Positions 1 to 7,837 of a stretch of 36,094 nt of DNA are shown in pieces. The translations under genes were made by a program, and so were the position numbers. The DNA comes from Bacillota bacterium (GTDB lineage Bacteria > Bacillota > Halanaerobiia > B1SED10-174): positions 1 to 36,094 of the forward strand of contig SKTZ01000155.1 in the NCBI GenBank assembly GCA_007122335.1, read 5' to 3'. How positions within the stretch are numbered: position 1 is the stretch's first letter; each line of letters starts with the position of its first letter. The notes beneath the pieces are model-generated. The model saw nothing but the letters and a program-made list of their open reading frames with translations. It made no database searches and was not told the DNA's origin.

Positions 1-565
1 AAAGGACTCCCGTTCTTTTCGGAATACGTCGGCTTAAATAAAGGTGGGTTAAAAGACAGCCCAGGCCTATCAAAATCCCATATACCTGTGCCGGGTGCCT
101 GGAGAAAGGAAACAAATCAGCGGGCCGGCCCAGAATTTCCTGGTTAAAGATATTGGCAAACCGAACCAGCATGTAACCAATGGAAAGACCTGGAACACCG
201 AGATCCAAAAAATCGTGGAGTCTCAATTTGTTTGCCCGGGCAATGGCCCAACCTCCAAATACCCCACCCAAGATAGCCCCGTAAAAGGCCAGGCCTCCCT
301 GGTCAATGCGGATTATTAAAAGCGGGTTTTGCAGGTAAAAATCCAGGTTGGTTACAACAAAGAGCAACCTGGCCCCAACAATTCCAGCAATAATTACCGC
401 AAATATTGTGTTGAAAAGGAGGTTTTCGGAAAGCCTTTTTTCCTTCCCGTTTCTTACAAAGAAATAGCTTCCTATTAAAAAGGAAAGGGCCATCATCAAG
501 CCATACCAGCGGACTTCCAAAGGGCCCAGAGAAAAAAGAACCGGGTCAATTCCTTCTATATACAT
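1..565 (-). CDS. lgt: Prolipoprotein diacylglyceryl transferase, C-terminus cut by window edge
   Basis: This inner-membrane enzyme moves diacylglyceryl from phosphatidylglycerol to the lipobox cysteine of prolipoproteins. The reverse strand reads open from an ATG at 565, behind an AGGAGGG ribosome site, to the window edge: about 188 residues of a family usually 250-290 long. Visible landmarks are several hydrophobic segments, the GGLAFYG stretch (residues 90-96), the region corresponding to the Lgt signature with its Arg (135) and Glu (143) eight residues apart, and RHPAQVY near 160. The signature is divergent (VRFANIFNQE where GRxGNFxNxE is usual), but the key Arg, Asn and Glu remain. It lies 42 bp downstream of a DUF3795 gene and may share its transcript. 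The lipoprotein at 10182-11114 is a probable substrate. Confidence 0.9.
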   Translation of the reverse strand, partial: MYIEGIDPVLFSLGPLEVRWYGLMMALSFLIGSYFFVRNGKEKRLSENLLFNTIFAVIIAGIVGARLLFVVTNLDFYLQNPLLIIRIDQGGLAFYGAILGGVFGGWAIARANKLRLHDFLDLGVPGLSIGYMLVRFANIFNQEILGRPADLFPFSRHPAQVYGILIGLGCLLTHLYLSRRIPKRTGVL

Positions 566-607
566 TGTTTCCCTCCTGGCTTTTTGCTTAACATTTTAAC
601 ACAACCA

Positions 608-946
608 CTACTCCAGATCTCCATAATTGTTTTTCCACTTATCAGCAATCCTGATGAAACAATCATAACCATTTTTTTTAATAAACTCAATAGCTTCCCG
701 GTATTTATTTTTTTTCCCTTTTTTGCTGTAGGAATTTTTGATTTTAGGGCAGGAAATAAATATTCCACAATCAGCACAGGTTTCCCACCCCTTTTTTATA
801 CAGCAAACCTTAACCCGGCATTTTGCCCTACTTAAATTCCTCTTACCGCTAGCATATCCGGCTTTACAGCCCGGGCAAATTCCTTTCAGGAAAGACCTGC
901 AGGTTTTACAATAAGCACCGCAGCAGCCAATTTCTTTTATGCCCAC
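608..946 (-). CDS. DUF3795 family cysteine-rich protein
   Basis: This is a small cysteine-rich protein of the DUF3795 type, function unknown. The pattern CCGAYCKTC, then CPGC, then CRVKVCC, then CADC matches the zinc- or metal-binding cysteine layout of that family. No signal peptide or membrane segment is visible, so it is probably cytosolic. I chose the GTG at 946 because a GGGGGA ribosome site lies just upstream and because family members normally start a few residues before the first CG(L/A)xC motif. The frame stays open to a TTG at 1006, which would add 20 residues without a clear ribosome site. The protein is about 112 residues. It lies directly upstream of lgt on the same strand. Two other members of the family are in this window (14711-15277 and 35238-35702). 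Confidence 0.75.
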   Translation of the reverse strand: MGIKEIGCCGAYCKTCRSFLKGICPGCKAGYASGKRNLSRAKCRVKVCCIKKGWETCADCGIFISCPKIKNSYSKKGKKNKYREAIEFIKKNGYDCFIRIADKWKNNYGDLE

Positions 947-1147
947 AAAAACAGTCCCCCAGCATAAAACACCTTTTTTGATTTCAAAACCTGCTTTTCC
1001 TACCAAAACAAATAATTAACTGGAAAAAGGGACCTTGGAAAAAAAATGATTTCTGCAGGAGGGTGAGGTTAATTAATTCACTTCAACCATTGGATTACTT
1101 TCGTTTCCTTTTTTCTTGTTTTTAACCTCAATATTAAATTCCAGCTC

Positions 1148-1831
1148 CTATGGTTTCTGATGCTTCTCTCCAAAAAAAATTTCCAGTTTTTTCTTACACG
1201 TTAGCTGGCACACTATGCACTCTCTGTACATTTTTAAGCGGTGTCTCAAACCCGGTCCCCAACCATCTTTTTTTTCTTTGATCCAGTGGGATATATTTTT
1301 TAAAGGCACCCATTCGATATTTTCATCCATCGCCTCGCAACACCTGTTGAGGAGAATTTCCACCCCGAATCGCGACCAGGAAAGGTCGGGAAGTCTTTTT
1401 ACAAGGCTTTCTTTGAGGGCCCGCTGTCCATTGAGTACTGGAAACATGTTTTGGGCGAAGCGAACCAGGGGAGGTCCTTCCTGGAAAACCCCAATGGACA
1501 TAGAAATTCCGCCCCTTCCCAAAAGGGGTTCTAAAAGCTGGTCGAGATGATCCCTGGAAAGACCAATTAAGTCGGCATCAAGAAACAGAAAATAATCTGC
1601 CCCGGAAGAATGGTCAATACCTGTCTGGAGAGCAGCTCCCTTCCCCAGATTTTCTTCGTGTTCCAACAAACGCACATCGTACTCACCAGCAACAATCCCG
1701 GTCCCGTCCTTTGAACCATCATTAACAACAATTATTTCTGATAGGTAATCAACTGTAGTTAAAACATCAAGCACCGCTGCTATTCTGGGCTCTTCGTTAT
1801 AAGCGGGAACAATAGTAACAATTTTTCCCAT
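1148..1831 (-). CDS. Family 2 glycosyltransferase
   Basis: A GT-A fold, family 2 glycosyltransferase of about 227 residues that would use a nucleotide-sugar donor; the acceptor is unknown. The N-terminus has the classic IVPAYNEE motif (residues 7-14) and VVNDGSKDGT (35-44), followed by GKGAALQTG and the metal-binding FLDAD (DxD-type, residues 85-87). There is no transmembrane anchor, so it probably acts at the cytosolic face of the membrane. The ATG at 1831 is preferred over the GTG three codons upstream because AGGGA sits 10 bases before it and would overlap the GTG. It stands alone between a DUF3795 gene and a GNAT gene, so context does not identify the product. Similar stand-alone enzymes make cell-wall or exopolysaccharide sugars or glucosyl-glycerate-type compounds; I cannot choose between these. 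Confidence 0.85.
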   Translation of the reverse strand: MGKIVTIVPAYNEEPRIAAVLDVLTTVDYLSEIIVVNDGSKDGTGIVAGEYDVRLLEHEENLGKGAALQTGIDHSSGADYFLFLDADLIGLSRDHLDQLLEPLLGRGGISMSIGVFQEGPPLVRFAQNMFPVLNGQRALKESLVKRLPDLSWSRFGVEILLNRCCEAMDENIEWVPLKNISHWIKEKKDGWGPGLRHRLKMYRECIVCQLTCKKKLEIFFGEKHQKP

Positions 1832-1968
1832 TAAAATCACGTCCCTGTTTAAATTAAAGCATAAGGTAAGCTAGCAAGCCACAAAAGAGAAATCCAAGAA
1901 ATATTCACAGGAAAAACACCTGAACCTTTATTAAACATTACTATTTTCTATTGACAACAACTTTATTT

Positions 1969-2544
1969 TTATCCCTGTTTTTCTCTCTCCCCGAACTCCT
2001 CGCTGGTCAGTCCAAATAAAATCTCGTCCATAAATTTTCCCCGGGTATAGACCATCTGCCTTCGAATTCCTTCCTGAGTACAACCCAGCTTTTTCAACAT
2101 TTTTTCCGAAGCAGTATTATTTTCGAGGACGGAACCACAATACTTATTTAACCTTCGCTCGTTGAAGGCATAACGAAGCACAATTTTCATTGCATCCGTC
2201 CCATATCCCTTCCCCCTGTGATCCCGGTCTATTTGCATCCCAATACTGAAGGTTCCATTTCTTTCATCAATGCTATTTAAGTTGATGCCCCCAACTATTT
2301 CACCTTCAAGGTTTTCAATGGTAAACATAATCCGACCGGAATCGTAATTAAAATCTTTAAAATTTTCAACCATGTCTTTTGCTTCTTTCTCGGTAGGAGG
2401 TAATTCCACCTTGTAATTCAATAATCTTCGGCCTTCGCTGTCAAAACGGTTATAATAGTGAACTTCCCAATCTTTTTCCTCGATTCCCCGCAGACGAACA
2501 AGCCCGTCCTGCCAGAAATAACTATCATAATTTATTTTCTTCAA
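1969..2544 (-). CDS. GNAT acetyltransferase, RimJ/RimL-like
   Basis: A 191-residue acetyl-CoA-dependent N-acetyltransferase. The acetyl-CoA binding motif reads RDHRGKGYGTDAM (about residues 107-119), and the C-terminal part carries N-x-AS-x-KML-x-KLGC, the usual RimJ/RimL-like motif B. The acceptor, an amino group on a protein or small molecule, cannot be told from sequence. The start is a TTG at 2544 with a strong GGAGGGGGAG ribosome site about 8 bases away. This TTG overlaps the TGA stop of the upstream SH3 gene, giving a TTGA junction that suggests translational coupling. Homologues are often annotated as ribosomal-protein or aminoglycoside-type acetyltransferases; I would not go beyond GNAT. 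Confidence 0.85.
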   Translation of the reverse strand: MKKINYDSYFWQDGLVRLRGIEEKDWEVHYYNRFDSEGRRLLNYKVELPPTEKEAKDMVENFKDFNYDSGRIMFTIENLEGEIVGGINLNSIDERNGTFSIGMQIDRDHRGKGYGTDAMKIVLRYAFNERRLNKYCGSVLENNTASEKMLKKLGCTQEGIRRQMVYTRGKFMDEILFGLTSEEFGEREKQG

Positions 2545-2927
2545 AATTTTTTCTCCCCCTCCAAACTTCTATCAGGCTTTTGCTCCAGGCAGGATAAAGG
2601 AACCCAACCTTCTAACCCTTTTTTATTGCAACACCAACCCCATCCATTTAATTCCCTCAATAAATAGACCATTTCCCCAATTTCTACATCTAATTCCCGG
2701 GCGTTGTAGCTTTCTTTAACCTCTCCCAGATTACCCTGAATTAAGAGGACCTGTTCTGGAACCCAACCCGCCTTTTTGGTCTTCTGGCTTTCGCAGAATA
2801 CCCAGTTTGGCCACTCCCAATAATTTGATTTCTTCCTAAGTATTACTGTTTCTCCCTTTTTTATAACAATGGGATCAGGATAATTGCCTTTATGTTGTTT
2901 AATAACTTTGTATTCCAATATTCTCAC
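2541..2927 (-). CDS. Tandem SH3-domain protein
   Basis: A 128-residue protein with two variant SH3 (SH3_2-like) repeats. The first covers about residues 1-65 (YPDPIVIKKGETV, then WPNWVFC and GWVPEQVL). The second covers about 68-115 (YNARELDVEIGEMVYLL, then GWGWC and GWVPLSCL). The ALYDY-like start, the acidic gap and the GWVP ending recur in both halves, indicating internal duplication. There is no signal peptide, so it is a cytosolic adaptor-like protein, unlike most bacterial SH3b proteins, which are exported. Its stop codon overlaps the TTG start of the GNAT acetyltransferase, so the two are likely made together. A ligand cannot be predicted. Confidence 0.8.
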   Translation of the reverse strand: MRILEYKVIKQHKGNYPDPIVIKKGETVILRKKSNYWEWPNWVFCESQKTKKAGWVPEQVLLIQGNLGEVKESYNARELDVEIGEMVYLLRELNGWGWCCNKKGLEGWVPLSCLEQKPDRSLEGEKKF

Positions 2928-3090
2928 CTCATATAAAACCCGAAAATATTTAACAACTTAAGTCATACCCCTTCAAAACCGGGGAGAGGATAATTTTCTT
3001 AACTCCTTTTTTCCCAATCTAATTACCATTATACCTGTAAAAGGGAAAACCTTTTTTTGAATATTCTGTCTGTTTAGAAAAAACCTTCTT

Positions 3091-3429
3091 TCAACTTTCT
3101 TTTCCCAAAAAACCAAGCCGAAAACCATCGGGATCCTTAATTATAAATTTATAAGAACCCCAGGGCGTTCTACCGGGTGCACTTTCCACTTCCACCTTGC
3201 CCTTAATTGCCTGCCAGTATTCTTCTATTTTTTCCATCCTGAAGTTAATAATATCTCCGGTATTTTCCCGTTTGAGATCCTTTTTTTCTATAATACCAAA
3301 ACCCGAATTTCCTTCAAAAGCATAGGACTGCCATCGGGTTGGCTCATAGAAAACACCCGGAGTAAAGCCCAAAGTTTTTTCGTAAAACTCTCTCGCCCTA
3401 TCCAGAGACTTAACAGCAATAGTCACCAC
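3091..3429 (-). CDS. VOC (glyoxalase-like) family protein
   Basis: A vicinal-oxygen-chelate fold protein of about 112 residues. It shows the typical N-terminal VKSLDRAREFYEKTLGF helix-strand and the C-terminal TPWGSYKFIIKDPDGFRLGF strand, which resembles glyoxalase and bleomycin-resistance proteins. The expected metal-ligand histidine near the N-terminus and the C-terminal Glu are not obvious, so it may be a non-enzymatic or substrate-binding member. The start is uncertain: two GTG codons at 3432 and 3429 lack a close ribosome site, whereas GGGGGA lies 6-9 bases before a non-canonical CTG near 3447. An N-terminal extension of a few residues is therefore possible. The gene follows 3478-4401 by about 50 bp on the same strand. 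Confidence 0.75.
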   Translation of the reverse strand: MVTIAVKSLDRAREFYEKTLGFTPGVFYEPTRWQSYAFEGNSGFGIIEKKDLKRENTGDIINFRMEKIEEYWQAIKGKVEVESAPGRTPWGSYKFIIKDPDGFRLGFLGKES

Positions 3430-3477
3430 CAGAATTTCCAGAGTTATTCCCCCTTCCCAAAATTTCTTGAGGAAAAA

Positions 3478-4401
3478 TTACTGGTTCAAACAGTTATAGC
3501 TTGCCAGTAACTTTAAAGCCTCCAGGGTTAAAATTCCTTCCCACTCAGGAACCGCTTCTCTGAATTTGCCCTGATAAAAATCATCTCCCCAGGGAGGGAA
3601 AACATACCCCTCTTTTTCCAGGATTTCGATCAAAAAATCCAGGTTTTCCTCTATTTTGTCCTTTGTTATCCCAAAGCTGTTATCATTGGGTGAAGGAACA
3701 AAATTTAAGGGCGTGGGAACATAATCAATCCATTTTTCCCGATCATATTCAACAAGTCCTGCAATCCCGCCAGTTAAAGTATCTTCAATTCTCGATTTGC
3801 TTTTGGGCGTAATCTCTCTATATAGACGCAGAAAGCAATATAGCTCATGCTCGGATTCAAATGCTTTTCTCTTTTCAATTTTTTGCAGCGCAGTTTCCAG
3901 TAATTCCTCTACATCCATTTCCTTAACCAGATCCTGGTACTTGTAAAGGTAAGCGATAAGTTCAGCCGAAGGATTTCCCCAGAAATAATCTATTACTGTC
4001 ATTCCTTTTTCTTCATCCCAGTACCACCAGGGGGTGTGATCAAAATCATTTACCCTGGAGCAAACTGCAAACCAGCCTTTTCTTTCAGCAACAAAGGAAT
4101 TTTCCAGGTAATTGATTGCCTTTTTTACCATCTCTCTTCCCCCGGCAAAAGCATCAATTTCTGCGATTATCCTGAGCCCTATTGAGGTGGCAAGGGGAGA
4201 GGAAAAAGGCATCCGGAAATCGGGTTCCAGGGCCCGCCCAAAACCTCCGTCTTCATTTTGGTATTTTTTTAATTCGTTTATAACTCCTTTTTTTTCACCT
4301 CCGGAAAAGTAGAGAGCAAATAAACTATTTTCAAGGCCCCGACCCTTTTCTTTAATCCAGTCTTCAGCAGCCTTAAAAGCCTCCTGCGAGAGTTTTTTCA
4401 T
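3478..4401 (-). CDS. Prenyltransferase/squalene-cyclase-like alpha-alpha toroid protein
   Basis: A 307-residue protein with the YQNEDGGFG motif (about residues 47-55), a QW-type repeat typical of the alpha-alpha barrel fold of squalene/oxidosqualene cyclases and protein prenyltransferases. A weaker second copy lies near the C-terminus (EGYVFPPWGDDF). The acidic DxDD motif of class II terpene cyclases is not present, and the protein is half the length of a true cyclase, so catalysis of terpene cyclisation is unlikely. It has no signal peptide. The ATG at 4401 follows a clear GGGGGTG ribosome site. Proteins of this kind occur in Firmicutes as stand-alone hypotheticals. The fold assignment is moderately secure; the function is unknown. 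Confidence 0.7.
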   Translation of the reverse strand: MKKLSQEAFKAAEDWIKEKGRGLENSLFALYFSGGEKKGVINELKKYQNEDGGFGRALEPDFRMPFSSPLATSIGLRIIAEIDAFAGGREMVKKAINYLENSFVAERKGWFAVCSRVNDFDHTPWWYWDEEKGMTVIDYFWGNPSAELIAYLYKYQDLVKEMDVEELLETALQKIEKRKAFESEHELYCFLRLYREITPKSKSRIEDTLTGGIAGLVEYDREKWIDYVPTPLNFVPSPNDNSFGITKDKIEENLDFLIEILEKEGYVFPPWGDDFYQGKFREAVPEWEGILTLEALKLLASYNCLNQ

Positions 4402-4471
4402 TTTACACCCCCAACAATCTTTTTCGTATTGTTTCTCATAAAGCCAGGCAGAATCCTTTTCCAGCTTAAAA

Positions 4472-4503
4472 GAAAAAAAGGCCTGAAAAAGGCCCTTTTA
4501 GAA
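4472..4503 (-). terminator. Intrinsic terminator of the MATE gene
   Basis: Read on the minus strand, AAAAGGGCC, a seven-base loop and GGCC are followed by a run of seven T and further T-rich sequence. The stem has one bulged or wobble G. It begins a few bases past the stop codon of the MATE gene and lies before the next minus-strand gene, so it should end the MATE transcript. Confidence 0.65.
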
Positions 4504-4506
4504 TTT

Positions 4507-5880
4507 CTAAACTTTTTCTTCAACAAGTCGCTGTTTCCAGGTTCCCCGCGTAAACCAGATTAATATTGCACTCACCCCACCAATCTTGGCCAGGAGGATC
4601 CCCAGCCAGATTCCGCTGACCCCCATTTCCAGGATATAGGAAAGAAAGTAAGCCAGGGGAACCTGCAGTATCCAGAGATTTAAGATCAGGAAAAAAGATT
4701 TTTCGACAGTCCTCCCTGCCCCTTCCAGGGCGCCTCCAAGGACCTGCTGAACCGATAAGAACATGTAGGCAAAACCACCGATCCGTAGGTAATTGGTCCC
4801 CATCTTAATCACTTCTTGCTCATCAGAGAAAATCCTTATCAGGTAAGGTGCCGCAAAAAGGAAAATTAGAGCCAGGACAAACATAAAGGAAAGAATTACT
4901 CCCGCCCCGGTCCAGGCAGTCTTCTCTGCATTTTTCTCCTGTTTGGCCCCCAGGTGCTGTCCGACAAGGATCCCGGTTGCCCGCCCCATGCCCATCGAAG
5001 GCATCCGGATAAAAGCCAGAATCCGGTTACCCACACCAAATGCAGCCAGGGGAAAGGTTCCAAAACCTGCGACAATTGAAGTCATAAAGGTCATGGCAAT
5101 GGCCAGCGAAGACTGGCCAACTGCGGCGGGAATACCTATTCGGACAATCCTTGGTATAAATTGAAAGTTGGGCAGAAAATGAGAAAACCCAAGTTTAATT
5201 CCCTTCCAGCCTTTGAACATCAAATAAACTCCTATTACTGTAGCTCCGAACCTGGAAATTACAGTGGCATAAGCGGCTCCAGCAATTCCGAGTTCGGGGA
5301 AAATCCACCAGCCGAAGATTAAAAATGGATCCAGAACGATATTAACCAGGATGCTGCCCACCTTAAGCTTCATTGGGGTTATTGTATCCCCGGTCCCCTC
5401 CAGGATAGCTGCAAAAACAAAAAAAACAAAGATCAGTGGTATCCCTGCAGTTATTACCCGGAAAAAAGCCCAGGCATCTTCCATTATATCCGGGCCTGCT
5501 CCAATCAGGCCCAAAAGCTGCTTTCCAAAAATAAGCCCCAGTATTGAAAATACCAGGGAAATCCCAACTGAAAAACTTATAACCTGGCCTGCCGCCAGAT
5601 TAGCATCTTTCGCTTCTTCGGCACCGGTATATTGCGATACAAGGGCTACACCGGAAATAGCAAAACCCCCGGCCAGGGATATTACAATAAAAATCAGGGG
5701 AAAGGAAACGGAAATGGCAGCAAGGGGACCGGGACCAAGCCTTGATACCCAGAAAGTATCCACGATATTGTAAAACAGGTGTAAAAACTGGGCGGTCATA
5801 ATCGGCCAGGCCAGGCGGAGTAGGGTCGGCAGTATTGGTTTATCAATTAACCTTTCTTTCTTAACCGCTGCATTGGCCAT
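4507..5880 (-). CDS. MATE family multidrug efflux transporter
   Basis: A 457-residue polytopic membrane protein with about 12 hydrophobic segments arranged as two halves, the normal size for MATE exporters. The N-terminal sequence LRLAWPIMTAQFLHLFYNIV followed by DTFWVSRLGPGPLAAI is the typical MATE first helix and loop. The second half begins with a similar GIPAAVGQSSLAIAM segment. MATE proteins use a sodium or proton gradient to export cationic drugs and toxic metabolites; substrate and coupling ion cannot be read here. ATG 5880 is chosen because GGGGAG lies 11 bases upstream; a GTG four codons earlier would overlap that ribosome site. A terminator follows the stop. The neighbouring genes suggest a detoxification role but do not form a clear operon with it. 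Confidence 0.92.
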   Translation of the reverse strand: MANAAVKKERLIDKPILPTLLRLAWPIMTAQFLHLFYNIVDTFWVSRLGPGPLAAISVSFPLIFIVISLAGGFAISGVALVSQYTGAEEAKDANLAAGQVISFSVGISLVFSILGLIFGKQLLGLIGAGPDIMEDAWAFFRVITAGIPLIFVFFVFAAILEGTGDTITPMKLKVGSILVNIVLDPFLIFGWWIFPELGIAGAAYATVISRFGATVIGVYLMFKGWKGIKLGFSHFLPNFQFIPRIVRIGIPAAVGQSSLAIAMTFMTSIVAGFGTFPLAAFGVGNRILAFIRMPSMGMGRATGILVGQHLGAKQEKNAEKTAWTGAGVILSFMFVLALIFLFAAPYLIRIFSDEQEVIKMGTNYLRIGGFAYMFLSVQQVLGGALEGAGRTVEKSFFLILNLWILQVPLAYFLSYILEMGVSGIWLGILLAKIGGVSAILIWFTRGTWKQRLVEEKV

Positions 5881-5941
5881 TGCAAAAAACACTCCCCATA
5901 ACTAAAGCTATCTGGGAAAAAAATTTCTTAAAAGCATAAAG

Positions 5942-5980
5942 ATGGCCTCCCCGAAAGTCAGGGAGGTCTTTTCTTTTTTT
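5942..5980 (+). terminator. Hairpin with plus-strand T-tract upstream of the MATE gene
   Basis: GGCCTCCC pairs with GGGAGGTC (one G-T pair) around a nine-base loop and is followed on the plus strand by TTTTCTTTTTTT. The element sits between the small membrane gene at 6043 and the MATE start at 5880. On the minus strand the flanking bases are poor in T, so it looks like a plus-strand terminator even though no plus-strand gene precedes it. It may instead block antisense transcription or act as a leader hairpin of the MATE mRNA. Confidence 0.5.
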
Positions 5981-6042
5981 CCATTATTACTTTTTTGCTC
6001 TTTCCTTAAAGAACTCCTGAAATGATCTGTAAAATTCTTTTC

Positions 6043-6216
6043 CTAACTCGGGAAAATCCTTTCTCCGATCTTGATCCCGACCAGAGTTGTAACAAAAGCA
6101 AAAAGGGTTGCAAAAAAGGCCTGAAGACCTGTTTCAGGGATTACATTCCAGGTAATAAAAACCACCACTGCTACCAGGACACCAGTAAAAACCCATTTTT
6201 TTTCAATTGAGAACAT
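6043..6216 (-). CDS. Small two-helix membrane protein (57 aa)
   Basis: A short gene with an ATG at 6216, preceded by an AAAGGAGAG ribosome site 6-7 bases away. The 57-residue product has two hydrophobic stretches (about residues 9-24, VFTGVLVAVVVFIT, and 33-48, AFFATLFAFVTTLVG), separated by a short WNVIPETG turn, and a charged C-terminus (KIGERIFPS). It is therefore probably a small integral membrane protein. I do not recognise a family. The good ribosome site, sensible composition and minus-strand position among other minus-strand genes argue that it is real. It ends about 160 bp upstream of the MATE start, with a hairpin between them. Confidence 0.65.
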   Translation of the reverse strand: MFSIEKKWVFTGVLVAVVVFITWNVIPETGLQAFFATLFAFVTTLVGIKIGERIFPS

Positions 6217-6416
6217 AACTTTCTCTCCTTTAACGGTAATTAATTTGGATACCCGGACTTATTATGCTTAGCTAGTTCAGGGAATTTGTTGGGAAATTAA
6301 GCACCACTGTTTATATTAGCCTTTTTTGCTTACTTTCCTGCGTATATTTTTCTTTTCCAGGGTTTTTAATCCTTTGTTGGTCACAAAACTTTCCTTTATT
6401 TTGGGGTTACTTCAAT

Positions 6417-6599
6417 TTATTTAAATAACTTGGACTTTTGGAAAATAAAAATCCCGGCAAGGGCAATTATTACAATTATTATGATCGGAAGAAGACCTTC
6501 CAGGGTATGCAGCCCAAAATAAAGTATTACCAAGGCCAGGATTAGAAAAACAAGACTTTGAACTACAGAAACCCAAATTCTCGTCCTCTTCCTACTCAT
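6417..6599 (-). CDS. Small two-helix membrane protein (60 aa)
   Basis: A 60-residue protein that starts MSRKRTRIW with an excellent AAGGAGGAG ribosome site. The frame stays open further upstream, to 6677, but the internal ATG at 6599 is clearly the start. Two hydrophobic helices (about residues 9-28 and 34-52) flank a short GLHTLEGLLP loop, and basic residues at both ends (SRKRTR, QKSKLFK) suggest both termini face the cytosol. No family is recognised. It resembles many small phage-holin-like or stress-induced membrane proteins in size only. It stands alone, with about 200 bp of unassigned sequence on either side. Confidence 0.7.
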   Translation of the reverse strand: MSRKRTRIWVSVVQSLVFLILALVILYFGLHTLEGLLPIIIIVIIALAGIFIFQKSKLFK

Positions 6600-6793
6600 T
6601 AAAGCTCCTCCTTGCATTAAAATAAAAATCAATAAAATGCCTTTGTTTAAAACTATCCTCAAGTCTATTTTTAACATAGTATTTTAAATTTTGCAAAGTC
6701 CGCAGGCGTCTATGATTGGGGAAGTTGGACAGTTTTCAAACCTTCTTCCAGAGGTGAAAAATGGATAAGATAAATGAAGAAATTTTTGGGGTT

Positions 6794-7660
6794 TTAAGCC
6801 TTTTCTTTCTCTTTCCAGGTAGAAATGTATTCCAGGTCGCCCAGGGGAGGTTCACTGTCTTTTAGTGCTTCAATCCGGGCCCACCCTCCCTTTAATTCCC
6901 TCTCTTCGGCAACCAGATCAAAATGACACATAGCAATCCCCATATCAATTTTCTGGCTGTCTATTCTGCCTTCGGGCCTTTTTCCTTCTCTCTTTCCCTT
7001 CAGATAAAGGTGAAAATCACCATCCTCATCCCTGATAATCCTCCAGGGTTGAAGGTTCCCCGACGAAGGCGCCAGGCGAACTGCTTCCAGTACTTCTTTG
7101 AACTTTCCAGCTTCTTCTGGAGGAAGAGGCAACAACCCGTCGGAACCGATAAACAATTTCTCCCAGGGTTTCCTTTTATCAGATCGAGTTCCCGCCTTAA
7201 ACAACTTTTCCACAAACCTTTTTCTGCCAGCCGGATAACCTACTGGTGAAATAGCGGGGAGGAGTTCTTCTGGTGTTATTTCAATCTGCCTTGCAAAAGA
7301 ACTCCGGCGGAAAGTCCCTGAAAGCCAGCAGGTTCCCAGACCCAGGGCAGTTGCCTGCAAAACAAGTTTTTCCAGGCAGTAGCCATAATCCTCTAAAGAA
7401 CCTTCCTTATCTTCTACAGCACCAAGGAGAAAAAAACGAGCCCCTTTAATTATTCCATAGGTCCCGAGTTTTCTCAATTCTTGCCCGCTTACCTTCCCCA
7501 TATCAAGCAGACGAAACCTTATCTTATTGTTCATAGGGCCAACCTGTTTCCCCTGAATTATTTCCTTCAGTTGAGCAAGAATTTCTCCTTCAATCGGCCT
7601 GTTTTCATCATAGGTCCTGACTGATTCTCTTTTTTTGATAATTTCCATAATATTTCGCAT
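6794..7660 (-). CDS. Nitroreductase-family protein (two half-domains)
   Basis: A 288-residue protein of the putative TM nitroreductase type. The N-terminal half starts with the typical MEIIKKRESVRTYD (FMN-phosphate binding R-x-S-x-R) and includes LVLQATALGLGTCWLSGTF. The C-terminal half repeats the theme with EVLEAVRLAPSSGNLQPWR and ends in GIAMCHFDLVAEE. One chain therefore contributes both halves of a nitroreductase-like site that is normally formed by a homodimer. The likely cofactor is FMN; the substrate is unknown and the role could be redox sensing or detoxification. The ATG at 7660 has an AAAGGA ribosome site nine bases away. Residue patterns support the family strongly, catalysis less so. 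Confidence 0.85.
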   Translation of the reverse strand: MRNIMEIIKKRESVRTYDENRPIEGEILAQLKEIIQGKQVGPMNNKIRFRLLDMGKVSGQELRKLGTYGIIKGARFFLLGAVEDKEGSLEDYGYCLEKLVLQATALGLGTCWLSGTFRRSSFARQIEITPEELLPAISPVGYPAGRKRFVEKLFKAGTRSDKRKPWEKLFIGSDGLLPLPPEEAGKFKEVLEAVRLAPSSGNLQPWRIIRDEDGDFHLYLKGKREGKRPEGRIDSQKIDMGIAMCHFDLVAEERELKGGWARIEALKDSEPPLGDLEYISTWKEKEKA

Positions 7661-7837
7661 GCTATTCTGTCCTTTCCCCTCCCAATGGTTTTCCTTTAAA
7701 GTCGGAAACCGATTTTATAATAAACTCGCTTCGGAAAACTGTAGGGTGATTCAAAAACTAGAGCCCAGAAAAATCCCGGAACCGGAAATTTCACTGGGGG
7801 TAAACTGACCTTACAAGCGGACTTCTTTGTAAAAAAA

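Noticed and set aside
95-319. Plus-strand open frame at the left edge
   Set aside because: It is antisense to the clear lgt coding sequence, which has family motifs and a ribosome site.
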